NCBI RefSeq assembly: GCF_004770995.1
Contig: NZ_RQHW01000033.1
Location: forward strand, 1-64,000
Length of the DNA: 64,000 nucleotides
Source of the DNA: Leptospira idonii
GTDB taxonomy: Bacteria > Spirochaetota > Leptospiria > Leptospirales > Leptospiraceae
Direction of reading: 5' to 3'
Below the pieces are notes generated by a model. The model searched no databases and was not told where the DNA came from. It saw nothing but the letters and a program-made list of their open reading frames with translations. Positions 36,456-45,947 of this stretch are shown here, in pieces (within the stretch, counting starts at the first letter, position 1; the number at the start of each line of letters is the position of its first letter). The position numbers and the translations under genes were made by a program.

Positions 36456-36486
36456 ATCATGGAAGAGTAGTATCTTCTTCCATGAT
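36456..36486 (+). promoter_or_regulatory. Perfect hairpin over the glgP start codon
   Basis: Arms 36456-36466 and 36476-36486 are perfect 11-base complements around a 9-base loop. The glgP ATG (36482-36484) lies in the 3' arm, and the only SD-like run (GGAAGAG) lies in the 5' arm and loop. The 5' arm also contains ATG-GAA-GAG-TAG, a three-codon open frame. Folding would hide the start of glgP. The structure is seen directly; regulation is inferred. A DNA operator is the alternative. Confidence 0.5.
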
Positions 36487-38989
36487 CGTAGAAAACTCCC
36501 GCCTCATCGACCTTCTCTCCGAAGAACAAAAAACGGATCTCTCTTCTCTCGAAAAACAATTCGCCCATCATCTGGAATACACGATCGGTAAAAGTAAATA
36601 TACCATCAAAAACGAAGACATCTACAAAGCTTTAGGTCATACTGTTCGCGATTTTTTGATCGATCGACTGAATATCACGAACGAACGTTATAGAAAGGAA
36701 GATCCTAAAAAAATATTCTATTTTTCCCTCGAATTTCTGATGGGAAGAACATTGATGAATGCTCTCATCAATCTGGGGTTGTATGATCTCGTTAAACAAA
36801 TGATTGGCGGCTTCGGTTTCAAATTGGAAGAGGTTTTGGAATTTGAAATGGATGCAGGGCTTGGCAACGGAGGATTGGGACGACTCGCCGCTTGTTTTTT
36901 GGATTCCATGGCGACCTTGAATATCCCCGGATTCGGATACGGGATTCGATACGATTACGGAATTTTCAATCAGATCATTGCGAACGGAGCTCAGGTGGAG
37001 ATGCCGGATCATTGGGATGCGGACGGGGTTCCTTACGAAGTGATCCGTCCAGATGTGACTTATTCTGTCGGATTCTTCGGTTATACGGAAACCAAAGTTT
37101 CCGGAAAAGGAAAACTGCAGCATTATTGGATTCCCGATGAAACGGTTCTTGCATCCGCACACGACTGCCCCATCCCCGGATTTAACACAAGTACGGTGAA
37201 CTATCTCCGCCTTTGGACCGCAAAATCTTCGGAAGAGTTCAATTTGGACTATTTCAATCACGGGGATTATATGAAAGCAGTGCAGGATAAATCCATCTCC
37301 GAGAACATTTCCAAGGTATTGTATCCGAACGATACCACCGAACAAGGAAAACTGCTCAGACTCAAACAGCAATACTTTATGGTTTGCGCTTCCTTGCAGG
37401 ATATCATTCAAAATCATAAACAAACCCATTCTGGTTTGGAGAATCTTTCCGATAAAATCGCAATCCAATTGAACGATACTCATCCCAGCATCGGAATCGC
37501 GGAACTCATGAGAATTCTAATCGATCTGGAGGATTGGTCTTGGGAGAAGGCTTGGGACCTAACCATTCGCATTTTCTCATATACGAATCATACTGTTTTG
37601 CCTGAGGCTTTGGAAACTTGGAAAGTGAGTCTCATCGAGAAACTGCTTCCTCGTCATCTTGAGATCATTTACGAAATCAATCATAGATTTTTGGAATCAA
37701 TAAGGAGTTCCGGGAAACTCTCCGATTTCGAGATCGGGGAAGTGAGTATCATTGCGGAAGGAGCGGAAAAAAGAATTCGAATGGCGAATTTGGCGGTAGT
37801 AGGTTCGAACAAAGTGAACGGCGTCGCTGCCCTTCATTCGGATCTCATCACAAAAACCATTTTCCGTTCTTTCTATAAGATATTTCCTGAGAAGTTCAAT
37901 AACAAAACGAACGGAATCACTCCCAGACGTTGGCTGATTCAGTCGAACCCTGGTTTGTCGGAACTGATCTGTAAAAAAATCGGGGGAAGTTTTGCCACAG
38001 ATCTAAGCCGCCTAAGGGATTTGGAAAAGTTCGTAGACGATGCCGATTTTAGGAACGATTGGGCGAATGTAAAACAAGCGAATAAAGACAATCTTGCCAA
38101 ACTCATCAAGAGCGATACAGGAATCGTCATCGATCCCGCCTCCATGATCGACGTACAGGTGAAACGATTTCACGAATACAAAAGGCAGCTTTTGAATGTT
38201 TTGAGGGTGATCGCTCTTTACAGACGCATCAAAGAGAATCCGAATCTTCAGATCACTTCCAGAACCGTAATTTTCGGAGGGAAAGCCGCTCCAGGATATT
38301 ACATGGCGAAACTCATCATCAAGCTCATCAATAACGTAGCTTGGATGGTCAACCACGACAAAGATGTGGATGGTCGCCTAAAGGTTGTTTTTCTTCCTAA
38401 CTACAGGGTTTCTCTTGCGGAAAGAATCATTCCCGGAACGAATTTATCCGAACAAATCTCTACCGCTGGAACGGAAGCATCCGGAACGAGTAACATGAAA
38501 TTTATGTTAAATGGTGCTCTTACGATCGGGACTTTGGACGGAGCCAATGTGGAGATGTTGGAGGAAGTAGGAGAAGAGAATATCTATATCTTCGGACTCA
38601 AAACGGAAGAAGTGTTCGCTCTCAAGGAAAAAGGTTATGATCCGGGAGACTACATCCGAAAGAATGAAGAACTTCATAGAGTGCTTTTGATGATTCGGGA
38701 AAATTATTTTTCCATGAACGAGCCTGGAGTTTTTTCCCCTATCTACGACAGTTTGTTTTATACGGACAGTTATTTGTTGGCGGCTGACTTTACCGCTTAC
38801 GACGAAATGCAGAGAAAAATCGCCCAGGACTTCCGCAACCAAGATGTTTGGACCAAAAAAGCGATTCTCAACGTCGCTAGAGCCGGAAAATTCTCAACGG
38901 ACAGGACTATCCGTGAATATGCGGAAGATATCTGGAAAGTTCCTCTCTTGCCTATGATGGAGCCTAAAACTAAGTACAAATTGGCATAA
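36482..38989 (+). CDS. glgP: Glycogen/starch/alpha-glucan phosphorylase
   Basis: This 835-residue enzyme releases glucose 1-phosphate from alpha-1,4-glucans. The PLP lysine is Lys673 in [20 protein letters not shown], the family signature. [17 protein letters not shown] near residue 125 and [10 protein letters not shown] are further landmarks. Length is normal for bacterial GlgP. The gene has a 58-base upstream gap containing a hairpin that covers the start codon. It is followed by an unrelated response-regulator gene. Presence of GlgP suggests glycogen-type storage or maltodextrin use. Confidence 0.95.
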   Translation: MIVENSRLIDLLSEEQKTDLSSLEKQFAHHLEYTIGKSKYTIKNEDIYKALGHTVRDFLIDRLNITNERYRKEDPKKIFYFSLEFLMGRTLMNALINLGLYDLVKQMIGGFGFKLEEVLEFEMDAGLGNGGLGRLAACFLDSMATLNIPGFGYGIRYDYGIFNQIIANGAQVEMPDHWDADGVPYEVIRPDVTYSVGFFGYTETKVSGKGKLQHYWIPDETVLASAHDCPIPGFNTSTVNYLRLWTAKSSEEFNLDYFNHGDYMKAVQDKSISENISKVLYPNDTTEQGKLLRLKQQYFMVCASLQDIIQNHKQTHSGLENLSDKIAIQLNDTHPSIGIAELMRILIDLEDWSWEKAWDLTIRIFSYTNHTVLPEALETWKVSLIEKLLPRHLEIIYEINHRFLESIRSSGKLSDFEIGEVSIIAEGAEKRIRMANLAVVGSNKVNGVAALHSDLITKTIFRSFYKIFPEKFNNKTNGITPRRWLIQSNPGLSELICKKIGGSFATDLSRLRDLEKFVDDADFRNDWANVKQANKDNLAKLIKSDTGIVIDPASMIDVQVKRFHEYKRQLLNVLRVIALYRRIKENPNLQITSRTVIFGGKAAPGYYMAKLIIKLINNVAWMVNHDKDVDGRLKVVFLPNYRVSLAERIIPGTNLSEQISTAGTEASGTSNMKFMLNGALTIGTLDGANVEMLEEVGEENIYIFGLKTEEVFALKEKGYDPGDYIRKNEELHRVLLMIRENYFSMNEPGVFSPIYDSLFYTDSYLLAADFTAYDEMQRKIAQDFRNQDVWTKKAILNVARAGKFSTDRTIREYAEDIWKVPLLPMMEPKTKYKLA

Positions 38990-39044
38990 AAGTGGATTTA
39001 CAATTTTCGGAAATCAGGCTAAGTTCGATGAGAAGGTTATCAGA

Positions 39045-39515
39045 ATGAGTAAAGGTTACATCATTTGTGTCGATGATGAAGTATCGGTATTAGAGACATT
39101 GGCAGAGCAGTTGGCATCCCGGTTCGGGGATTCCCATTCCGTTGAAACGGCAAGCAGTGCAGAGGAAGCACTGGCTCTCATCGATGAAATCCAAGCCGGA
39201 AACGATATCGTAGAATTGATTGTTTCCGACCAAGTGATGCCCGGAATGAAAGGGGATAAATTTTTGGAGGAGGTCCACCAAAGATTGCCCGATGCGATTA
39301 AAATCCTTCTTACCGGACAAGCAGGTTTGGATTCGGCCATCTACGCCATCAATCACGGAGGGCTGAGTCGTTATGTGGAAAAACCATGGAACATCGAAGA
39401 ACTATCCAAAGACATACGAGACCTTCTTGATAAATTCAGACAAAATTTGGAAAACCAACATCTCATCCAAGCCCTCAATCGCAGAATTATGGAATTGGAA
39501 GGCAGGGATTCGTAA
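39045..39515 (+). CDS. Response regulator with C-terminal helix
   Basis: This 156-residue protein has a receiver domain with Asp10-Asp11 (CVDDEVSVL), acceptor Asp62 ([11 protein letters not shown]), the switch Thr in ILLTGQAG and Lys in VEKPWN. After it comes a short helical tail (about residues 128-156, [16 protein letters not shown]) that looks like a coiled coil. This form, with VEKPW and a helical tail, resembles receivers linked to HD-GYP or adenylate cyclase systems, but no effector domain is attached. AGAAGG precedes the ATG. Its 3' end overlaps the next coding region. Confidence 0.87.
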   Translation: MSKGYIICVDDEVSVLETLAEQLASRFGDSHSVETASSAEEALALIDEIQAGNDIVELIVSDQVMPGMKGDKFLEEVHQRLPDAIKILLTGQAGLDSAIYAINHGGLSRYVEKPWNIEELSKDIRDLLDKFRQNLENQHLIQALNRRIMELEGRDS

Positions 39516-40632
39516 CCTATTTTTTATTTCATTCATTTTTTCCGCTTCCCTGTTGCCGGCAGAACCGGCGCCAGCATCTACGGAACAACCTTCTACATCC
39601 TCCTCTTCCCCCGCACCCGCCTCTTCTAAAAAGGAACTTAAACCGGAACAATTGGAGAAAAAAAAAGAAGTACTCTCCAAAGTATTAAAATACGGAACTT
39701 CCCAGGAAAGGAAACAGGCGTTATTCGAACTTTTGAAATTTCCAAAAGAGTATTCCAAAGAACTTCATATCCAGTTGGGAGAGATGTTGAAAACGGAAAA
39801 AGATTTGGGAATGAAAGTGGTGATGCTTCGAACGATTTCCGAACTAGGTCTTGCGGAAAACAAAGATACGATCATTTCTCTTTTCGAAGATCCGAACGAA
39901 GATGTTTCCAAACAAGCGGTGTCGACTGCTAAAAAACTCAAGATTGCGGAAGCGGTTCCTCCGCTGATTGAAAAATTGAAAAAGGAAGATTTCGCAAAGA
40001 ACTCGAATGCGCTCAGTTTGTACATCAACGCTTTGGCGGATCTTCCTAACGGCAAAGATGCTGCCGGCTTTCTAGAAACAAAGTTTAAGGAAAAATTCAA
40101 TCATTCTGATATGAGAGCACAGATCGCGCTTTATTTCGGTTCTGTGGGATACACAGCAGCCGATGCTGCATTGCAGGATGTTGCATTCGACGATAATCAA
40201 CAAACTATACTTCGTTGTTATGCGATTAATTCTTTGGGGAAACTCAAATCCGATTCCGCAAGGCCGAAGTTATTCGAACTTCTGGATTCTTTGAAAAAAA
40301 CTGCCGGCAAACTGGATGCTAAAAAAGCGCAGTCCTTAAAGATCTATGCGATCGGGGCTTTGGTGGTTATGGGAGACAAAGAGATTTTTCAGGAATTGAA
40401 CGAATTTGCCAGAGACGACGACGCAATGGTTCGTTTGAGAGCCATCGAACATATGGGCAATATGAAAGATCCCGCTGCATTGGAACTGTTGGAATATAAA
40501 AGGGACAGAGACCCAAGTCCTAAGGTGCAGAAGGCCGCAAGAAAAGCGATCGATCAAATCCAAGGGAAAGAAACGAAACAAGATTTGGAAGAAGAAACGA
40601 AAGAGAATTCGGATAAGGAGCCACTTCCTTAA
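39508..40632 (+). CDS. Secreted HEAT-repeat protein
   Basis: The frame is open from 39373, but that start would overlap the response regulator by 143 bases and put 45 odd residues before the signal peptide. No ATG, GTG or TTG lies nearer. An ATT at 39508, preceded by GGAAGGCAGGG, would give [20 protein letters not shown] as an ideal signal peptide, with 374 residues in total. A Ser/Pro/Ala-rich linker follows, then HEAT-like repeats ([47 protein letters not shown]). The tail is acidic. It may be a periplasmic scaffold. The start is the main uncertainty. Confidence 0.6.
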   Translation: MRNLFFISFIFSASLLPAEPAPASTEQPSTSSSSPAPASSKKELKPEQLEKKKEVLSKVLKYGTSQERKQALFELLKFPKEYSKELHIQLGEMLKTEKDLGMKVVMLRTISELGLAENKDTIISLFEDPNEDVSKQAVSTAKKLKIAEAVPPLIEKLKKEDFAKNSNALSLYINALADLPNGKDAAGFLETKFKEKFNHSDMRAQIALYFGSVGYTAADAALQDVAFDDNQQTILRCYAINSLGKLKSDSARPKLFELLDSLKKTAGKLDAKKAQSLKIYAIGALVVMGDKEIFQELNEFARDDDAMVRLRAIEHMGNMKDPAALELLEYKRDRDPSPKVQKAARKAIDQIQGKETKQDLEEETKENSDKEPLP

Positions 40633-40640
40633 ACGAATCC

Positions 40641-41135
40641 ATGAAATTTTTAGAACTTATTTTTTTTATTTTCTTTTGTCTGGTTTCGTTCGGATTTACG
40701 GAAGCGCAGACTCAGCAGAAATATACAGGTTCTATTTCCGTAACGGAAAAAAGAATCGCAGACGCCAAAGAAGAATATAAAAAAACAAAACGTTTTCCCA
40801 CCGAATGGAAGTTATTCTACAAAGGAAAAGAAGGGGATTTTGTCGTCTTTTACGATTGGAACGGGCAAGAAATTCATTATCGATACCGCAGAAATAAATT
40901 CGATTTGGACGGCGAAGAATTCGTAAAAGATCTGTTCCAGGGAAATCCGTATTTCATTCAAGGAGAATGGACAGGTTATTATTTTTATTCTTTGGATTCC
41001 AGAGGTAGAAGAAAGGTTTTGCCTGAGAAAAAGAACCTTCCCGCAAAGGAGGAAGAGTTCATCGACCTACATACGGTTCCTATTTTTAAACTCATCCGTT
41101 ATCAGGAAATTTTTACCGACGAATTATTGTATTAG
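40641..41135 (+). CDS. Small secreted protein of unknown function
   Basis: This 164-residue protein has a signal peptide (KFLELIFFIFFCLVSFGFTEA) and begins 8 bases after the HEAT-repeat gene. The mature part is rich in Tyr, Lys and Phe (for example WNGQEIHYRYRRNKFD) and has no family I recognise. It ends within the convergent MFS gene, overlapping it by 12 bases. It may share the HEAT protein's compartment, as both are predicted to be exported. Confidence 0.6.
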   Translation: MKFLELIFFIFFCLVSFGFTEAQTQQKYTGSISVTEKRIADAKEEYKKTKRFPTEWKLFYKGKEGDFVVFYDWNGQEIHYRYRRNKFDLDGEEFVKDLFQGNPYFIQGEWTGYYFYSLDSRGRRKVLPEKKNLPAKEEEFIDLHTVPIFKLIRYQEIFTDELLY

Positions 41136-42350
41136 TATTTCCGTCTGCTTTTGTTTTTGAGAAATCAATCGACCCAAACCGTGGTAAGACGAAAAACTAA
41201 GAAACGCACAGATCCCAACGACGGCAGTCATGGGTAATGCCGTTTCCGAATGAAAAATTCCCACAACTGCGCTTGCAGTAGAACCCACAGCCATCTGCAT
41301 GAAACCCATAAACGCCGAAGCGCTTCCTATATTTTTAGTAAAATGACTGAGCGCCATACCGTTGCTATTTGGAGTTATATTCCCCATACAAAATAGATAT
41401 GTGTAGATGGGAACCAGTAGAAAAAACGGAGAGAGGGAAATTAAAAAATGAGAAAGAATCAACAACCCTCCCGTCCCGAAAAGAAAGGAAGTTGCTACGA
41501 AAAGAATTCGGTCGGATTCAAATCTGGAGAGTAAAATTCGACTGACTTGGCTTCCCAGAAGTAAACCGGTTACATTCACTGCAAACATGATCCCGTATTC
41601 TTTTTCAGTAAACCCGAACAGATCGATCATTACGAAAGGAGAACCCGCAAGATAGGCAAACATCCCTGCGGAAGCGAAACTGCCTGTCAACGCATAACGA
41701 AGGAATGTGAGATCTTTCAATACGAATATGTATTTCCCGAAGATGACGGAAGGTTTGAGTAATACGCTTGTATCCGCTTGTGTTGTTTCCGGTAGAAAAA
41801 AAGATACGGATACGAAAAGGAGAAGTCCGAAAACGCTCAAGACCAAAAATATGGAATGCCATCCGAACCAAGATGTGAGTAGTCCTCCCAGTGTGGGCGC
41901 GATCATAGGAGCGATTCCCATCGTAAGCATCAATAGGGAAAATACTTTCGCAGTTCTATCCGATGGAAATACGTCTCTAACGACTGTGTTGGCAGCAACC
42001 ATTCCTACACATCCGCCTAATCCTTGTAAAAGTCGAAGAAGGATGAACGTATGAATGTTCGGTGCGAAAAAACATCCTACGGAAGCGATTGCATATAAGG
42101 AGAGCCCTATCAATAGAGGTTTTTTGCGTCCGAATCGATCCAAAATCGGGCCGTAGATCAATTGACCTAAGGAGATTCCTGCGAAGAAAAAAGTAAGGGA
42201 AAGTTCCACTCCGGAAATGTTGATCCCGAAGTATTTGGCGATTGCGGGAAAACTGGGAAGATACATATCGATGGAAAGAGGAGCCAGAGCCGTGAGAGTT
42301 CCCAGCAGAAGGATAAGCCAGGTTTCTTGTTTATTACTTAGATTTCTCAT
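41124..42350 (-). CDS. Bcr/CflA-type multidrug MFS exporter
   Basis: I start at ATG 42350 because AAAGGA is well spaced before it; a TTG at 42356 would abut that site. The 408-residue protein has twelve hydrophobic segments and the MFS loop motif YGPILDRFGRKKPLLIG. The opening TALAPLSIDMYLPSFPAIA and VRDVFPSDRTAKVFSLL are typical of the Bcr/CflA group, which expels drugs such as bicyclomycin in exchange for protons. An imperfect-spacer palindrome just upstream (42380-42402) looks like an operator. The substrate is unknown. Confidence 0.85.
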   Translation of the reverse strand: MRNLSNKQETWLILLLGTLTALAPLSIDMYLPSFPAIAKYFGINISGVELSLTFFFAGISLGQLIYGPILDRFGRKKPLLIGLSLYAIASVGCFFAPNIHTFILLRLLQGLGGCVGMVAANTVVRDVFPSDRTAKVFSLLMLTMGIAPMIAPTLGGLLTSWFGWHSIFLVLSVFGLLLFVSVSFFLPETTQADTSVLLKPSVIFGKYIFVLKDLTFLRYALTGSFASAGMFAYLAGSPFVMIDLFGFTEKEYGIMFAVNVTGLLLGSQVSRILLSRFESDRILFVATSFLFGTGGLLILSHFLISLSPFFLLVPIYTYLFCMGNITPNSNGMALSHFTKNIGSASAFMGFMQMAVGSTASAVVGIFHSETALPMTAVVGICAFLSFSSYHGLGRLISQKQKQTEILIQ

Positions 42351-42379
42351 TTCCAATCCTTTCCGAAATTCGGATTTCG

Positions 42380-42402
42380 TTCAATAATGCAATATTATTG
42401 AA
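42380..42402. promoter_or_regulatory. Operator-like inverted repeat upstream of the MFS gene
   Basis: TTCAATAAT (42380-42388) and ATTATTGAA (42394-42402) are perfect 9-base arms around GCAAT. The centre is about 40 bases upstream of the MFS start. Drug exporters are often controlled by TetR- or MarR-type repressors that bind such palindromes. No regulator gene is adjacent, so its trans factor is unknown. Confidence 0.5.
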
Positions 42403-42439
42403 ATAATGGAATATGGCGATCTAAATTGAAGGGAGGTTC

Positions 42440-43987
42440 TTAAAATTGATGCAAAAACTGAATGTTCGCATAATAGATGTAAGTGACAGTATCCGCTCTT
42501 TGGCTGAGACTTAAATTGACAGAGAATTCCTTTCCTATCAGTCTCAATTTCCATATTTCATTTCTTTCCGTTAGGTTGATATTGAAGTTCGTGGCAAAAC
42601 TCCAGTTTTCGAACCAAGAACGCATTTTTATATTTTTATCCCTATAGATTCCGCTCATTTCCAAAAGATATCCGTACATCAAAGGGAAAGATAATTTTAC
42701 TTCCCATTCCTGCTTTTTCTCTTTGGCCTCTGTTCCTAGGCTGATTCGATAGGAATCTTTTCTCCATTCGTAAAACAATCCTCTTCCGAAACTATGATTC
42801 GGTGAAATCCCGCTTTCTCTGTAGTCTCTATATCTCAAAACCAAAGCACCGTAGTCCGATGAAAAAATAGGGAAATGAATTCCGTATCCGGATTCATATC
42901 TAAGACCTTCTAATGATTGTAAGGCTTCCAACACGTAATACTTTTTCCAGCGCAATCGTGTGTATTGAAGGTCTTGCCGAACACCCACTCGGTCCACCAT
43001 TTCATTTACAGGGAGAGAAAGTAAATTTCCTCCGTCACGATATGCGGTTCCTTCCCAATGCAGATCCCAACTCGCTTGGAATATTTTTCCGTATATAAAT
43101 CCGAAGAACTGATCCGATCTTCCCATACCTTCTCCTTGCAGAGACAAATTCCAGTCTTTCATCGAATAACGATCGTTTATAAGCAAACTTCCTATGCGAG
43201 AATGAGGAGCCCATGTGAATGAGTAAGATCTATTCGGCGATACATAATAGATTCCAGGTTCGGGAGAAACGGATGTGGAATGATAGATTCCCAACCTATG
43301 CCCCGCCCCCTCTTTTTGAGAAGAGAATCCTAAAAAATAGGAAGTGAGAATGGGTTGAGGGAGTGGAGAATTTTTTCCATCGAATGCGGAATAAAAATCG
43401 GGGTCTTTTGCGAAATAAAATTGAGGGATCGGTTTGTATCTGTTTCCCGCAAACACTTGTAAGTAGGAAAAATTTCCGGAAAATCCTCCCGTAAACGTTT
43501 CGTTTCTTTTTTCCAAAATAAAGGACAGATTGTCCGTCATAAACCCCGCTTGTTGGCCGGATTGATTTTTACCGGAAGAGGGGAGATAACGAGCATCTAA
43601 ATTCTGATAACTACCTCCCACAAAATAGATGTTTTCTTTTTTGCGGGGAGCTTCCCTTTCTGTGGCAGTGGTTTTCTTTTTCGTATCTACAAGATGTTTC
43701 CGTTTTAGAATTATATTATTTTTTCTGAATATAATGAAGATCTTTCTTTGGGTCTTTTCCGGTTTTTGTTTCAGCCATTTCAAAAAATAAATTTCTCCTC
43801 GGGAGGAGGCGGAAACAATTTCTGCGGATTCTGCCACAGTAAACCCTTCCTGCAACCAGAGGGAAACGGGTAAGGAGCGAAAATTCCCCTCCGCATTGGT
43901 AGAAATCACAAAAAAAAGATAAAAAAAGAGGCAGGGAAGGGGGAAAAGTAGCGATTTTTTGCCCGATCGTTCTGGATTCACGGACAA
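42440..43987 (-). CDS. Putative outer-membrane beta-barrel protein
   Basis: This 515-residue protein has a signal-like N-terminus (KKSLLFPLPCLFFYLFFVIS). Translation probably begins at TTG 43987 or GTG 43981; no ATG is available before the signal peptide. After a basic, helical N-terminal part (about residues 30-115, with a run of Lys), the rest alternates hydrophobic and polar residues, is rich in Tyr, Ser and Trp, and ends in QFLHQF, the usual barrel C-terminus. It may be an outer-membrane channel with a periplasmic N-domain. No named family is recognised. Confidence 0.6.
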   Translation of the reverse strand: MSVNPERSGKKSLLFPLPCLFFYLFFVISTNAEGNFRSLPVSLWLQEGFTVAESAEIVSASSRGEIYFLKWLKQKPEKTQRKIFIIFRKNNIILKRKHLVDTKKKTTATEREAPRKKENIYFVGGSYQNLDARYLPSSGKNQSGQQAGFMTDNLSFILEKRNETFTGGFSGNFSYLQVFAGNRYKPIPQFYFAKDPDFYSAFDGKNSPLPQPILTSYFLGFSSQKEGAGHRLGIYHSTSVSPEPGIYYVSPNRSYSFTWAPHSRIGSLLINDRYSMKDWNLSLQGEGMGRSDQFFGFIYGKIFQASWDLHWEGTAYRDGGNLLSLPVNEMVDRVGVRQDLQYTRLRWKKYYVLEALQSLEGLRYESGYGIHFPIFSSDYGALVLRYRDYRESGISPNHSFGRGLFYEWRKDSYRISLGTEAKEKKQEWEVKLSFPLMYGYLLEMSGIYRDKNIKMRSWFENWSFATNFNINLTERNEIWKLRLIGKEFSVNLSLSQRADTVTYIYYANIQFLHQF

Positions 43988-44153
43988 GAGAGAGAAAACA
44001 ACAAGGAAATTGGTACGTAAAAAGCTTGTTTTTTAGAAAGAAAGGGTCATAATTCTATTTTTTTTTATCAAAAGGAGGGCCGGAAGGAGTATTTTGTCTC
44101 ATCTATTTGCTAAATTGGTATTACAAACCGGTAAGAAATGCAAAAAAACGTTG

Positions 44154-44176
44154 ACTTAACTTCTCATTTGTTAAGT
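44154..44176. promoter_or_regulatory. Inverted repeat and possible promoter upstream of the 72-residue protein gene
   Basis: ACTTAAC (44154-44160) and GTTAAGT (44170-44176) are perfect 7-base arms around a 9-base centre. A TTGACT (44151-44156) overlaps the left arm, and TATTGT follows at 44176-44181 with a long 19-base spacer. If this is a promoter, a protein bound to the repeat would block it. The whole gap 43988-44258 is divergent, and otherwise holds only AT-rich sequence and the small hairpin at 44226-44243. Confidence 0.35.
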
Positions 44177-44225
44177 ATTGTAAACAGACGTTTAGTAAAT
44201 TATTGGGAATCATTTTGAGTTTTAT

Positions 44226-44243
44226 GTCGTCTAAGTAGATGAC
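44226..44243 (+). promoter_or_regulatory. Leader hairpin just before the SD of the 72-residue protein gene
   Basis: GTCGTCT (44226-44232) can pair with AGATGAC (44237-44243) using one G-U pair, leaving a 4-base loop. GGGGAGGAA follows directly. The hairpin could define the RNA 5' end or protect it; it does not cover the start codon. Confidence 0.3.
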
Positions 44244-44258
44244 GGGGAGGAATAAAAT

Positions 44259-44477
44259 ATGATCGTTCGATCCATCCATCAACCCGCTTATAATCGCCAC
44301 AAAGAGAGTGGCTTGGCAGGACAAGGTCCTACAAAAAAAGGTTTTGCTCATCAATCCGGTGGCAAGACTTTCGAAGAGTATCTCATGGAGGCCTTTCAAG
44401 GCGAGGTGGTACAAAAAGGAGATTGGGTTTCCCCCAAAATTTCCGATTTGAGCCAAAAGAATCTTCGTAGGCTTTAG
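44259..44477 (+). CDS. Small basic protein of unknown function
   Basis: This 72-residue protein has a strong GGGGAGGAA ribosome-binding site 8 bases before the ATG, and this, rather than any known family, supports it as real. It is basic, with no signal peptide or membrane segment. GGKTFEEYLMEAFQG in the middle looks like a short amphipathic helix. It is 2 bases from the radC-like gene, so the two are probably co-expressed. An opposite-strand frame covers part of it but lacks comparable signals. Confidence 0.55.
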   Translation: MIVRSIHQPAYNRHKESGLAGQGPTKKGFAHQSGGKTFEEYLMEAFQGEVVQKGDWVSPKISDLSQKNLRRL

Positions 44478-44479
44478 TC

Positions 44480-45151
44480 TTGGATTTACGTGCCAAAGTC
44501 TTCCACAGCCCTAGCAGCTTGGAAGACTGGGAGCTTCTTTCCGTGCTTTGGGGCTCGGGAACCAGGGGAAATGATATCTACTCCACTTCTCGGTCTCTTT
44601 TGTTGCAGAGTTCCGGTCTAGTCGGTCTCGCACAATGGAATCCAGAGCGCCTATTGAATTTCCCCGGACTGGGCAGAGCGAAAGTCGCAGGTTTCATTGC
44701 CAGCTTGGAACTGTCTTCCCGGCTCACTCCTACGTCTCATCTTTCTGCTTATTCTTCTTCTTCTCCCAAATATCCTAAAAAACTTCCTCTTTTTCTTTGG
44801 AAAGAGGCCATCCGGCAAGAAAGGGAAACTTTCTACCTTCTCTCTCTTTCTAGGCAAGGGGAGCTTTTGGGAAAACATGTTCTAGGCACTGGGTCCGAAA
44901 CGGAAGTCTGTGTTCGCAAAAAACATTTAGCTCAAACTTTATTCAGAGACCAGGCAGCAAGGGCGATCCTGGCTCACAACCATCCCAGAGGCAGCTTTCG
45001 ACCCAGTGAAGAAGATCGAATTTTGTTTATAGAGGCCAAAAATTTTTTGGAAGAAGTGGAGATCGAACTTTTGGACCACTGGGTGTTGGGAAAAGAGGGA
45101 GTCTACTCTATCGCTAAGGAAAAAGCCCTTTCCCCATTTCGGAAAGCATAG
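44480..45151 (+). CDS. radC: RadC-like JAB/MPN domain protein
   Basis: The TTG at 44480 begins a 223-residue protein. The N-terminal part has a helix-hairpin-helix (NFPGLGRAKVAGFIASLEL). The C-terminal JAB1/MPN domain carries the metal motif H-x-H-x10-D in AHNHPRGSFRPSEED. RadC proteins were once linked to DNA repair, but their biochemical role is unsettled. The long Ser/Pro/Lys linker (about residues 84-105) is unusual. It lies between a small unknown gene and a polysaccharide exporter, with no evident functional link. Confidence 0.85.
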   Translation: MDLRAKVFHSPSSLEDWELLSVLWGSGTRGNDIYSTSRSLLLQSSGLVGLAQWNPERLLNFPGLGRAKVAGFIASLELSSRLTPTSHLSAYSSSSPKYPKKLPLFLWKEAIRQERETFYLLSLSRQGELLGKHVLGTGSETEVCVRKKHLAQTLFRDQAARAILAHNHPRGSFRPSEEDRILFIEAKNFLEEVEIELLDHWVLGKEGVYSIAKEKALSPFRKA

Positions 45152-45195
45152 TTTCCATTCCAGATTGAGGGGGTAATTCTCCGAAAATAAGATAT

Positions 45196-45945
45196 ATGCA
45201 GAAGCTATCGATTCTTTGGGCATTGGTTCGCCGTGACTATGCGTTGCAATATGCAGGTTCCTTTTTGGGAATTTCCTGGATGTTCCTCCAAAACATCATC
45301 CTCATCTCACTCTATTCTCTCGTTTTTTTAGTTTTGAATCTAAGAACTCCCAGCACTCAGGATGATTTCACATCTTACCTTCTGACAGGGCTTTTGTTCT
45401 GGATCCCTCTTCAGGAATTTTTAGTGAGAGGAACCGGAATTTTGACAGACAATCGTTCTTTGTTGAAACGTTCCTCCTTAGGTTTGGATCTTTTTATTTG
45501 GATTCCTTTTGTGCAGTATGTGATCCACGTATTCATCACATCTCTTCCCGTTTATGGAATGTTAGTGTATTACGGAAAGTTGACTTGGGTAGGAGCTCTT
45601 TCCGGCTGGATTTGCCTGATCTCTGTGGGATTGTATCTTCTTCTTCTTTTGCATTATCTTTCCCGATTGAACGTCCTTTTGAAAGATATTTCACCTTTGG
45701 TTCGTTTGGTGAGCCAGCTTCTTTTCTGGGGAATTCCAGTTTTGTATTATCCTACAGGATTTTTAAAAGATGTGAATCTTTGGAATCCTTTCACAATTCC
45801 ATTGGATATGTTTCGATCCGTCGTGATCCGAGGTTATGAATCTCAGTTCGATTGGTTCGGAATTTTTCCTTTTGTATTTTCTTTTTTTCTCATCTACCTT
45901 CTTGCGAAAAGAAAGTTTCAGTCCGTGGTGCTTGACCATCTATAA
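45196..45945 (+). CDS. ABC-2 type polysaccharide export permease (Wzm-like)
   Basis: This 249-residue protein has six hydrophobic segments. The N-terminus LVRRDYALQYAGSFLGISW is the family signature of Wzm/TagG permeases, and the WGIPVLYYPTGF segment is also typical. Such permeases export O-antigen, teichoic or capsular polysaccharides with a paired ATPase. The ATPase follows after 2 bases. No glycosyltransferase lies beside it, which is unusual for an O-antigen operon. Confidence 0.87.
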   Translation: MQKLSILWALVRRDYALQYAGSFLGISWMFLQNIILISLYSLVFLVLNLRTPSTQDDFTSYLLTGLLFWIPLQEFLVRGTGILTDNRSLLKRSSLGLDLFIWIPFVQYVIHVFITSLPVYGMLVYYGKLTWVGALSGWICLISVGLYLLLLLHYLSRLNVLLKDISPLVRLVSQLLFWGIPVLYYPTGFLKDVNLWNPFTIPLDMFRSVVIRGYESQFDWFGIFPFVFSFFLIYLLAKRKFQSVVLDHL

Positions 45946-45947
45946 GT

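Noticed and set aside
44121..44456. A 111-codon minus-strand frame over the 72-residue gene
   Set aside because: The plus-strand gene has a strong SD and leader signals, the minus-strand frame has none.
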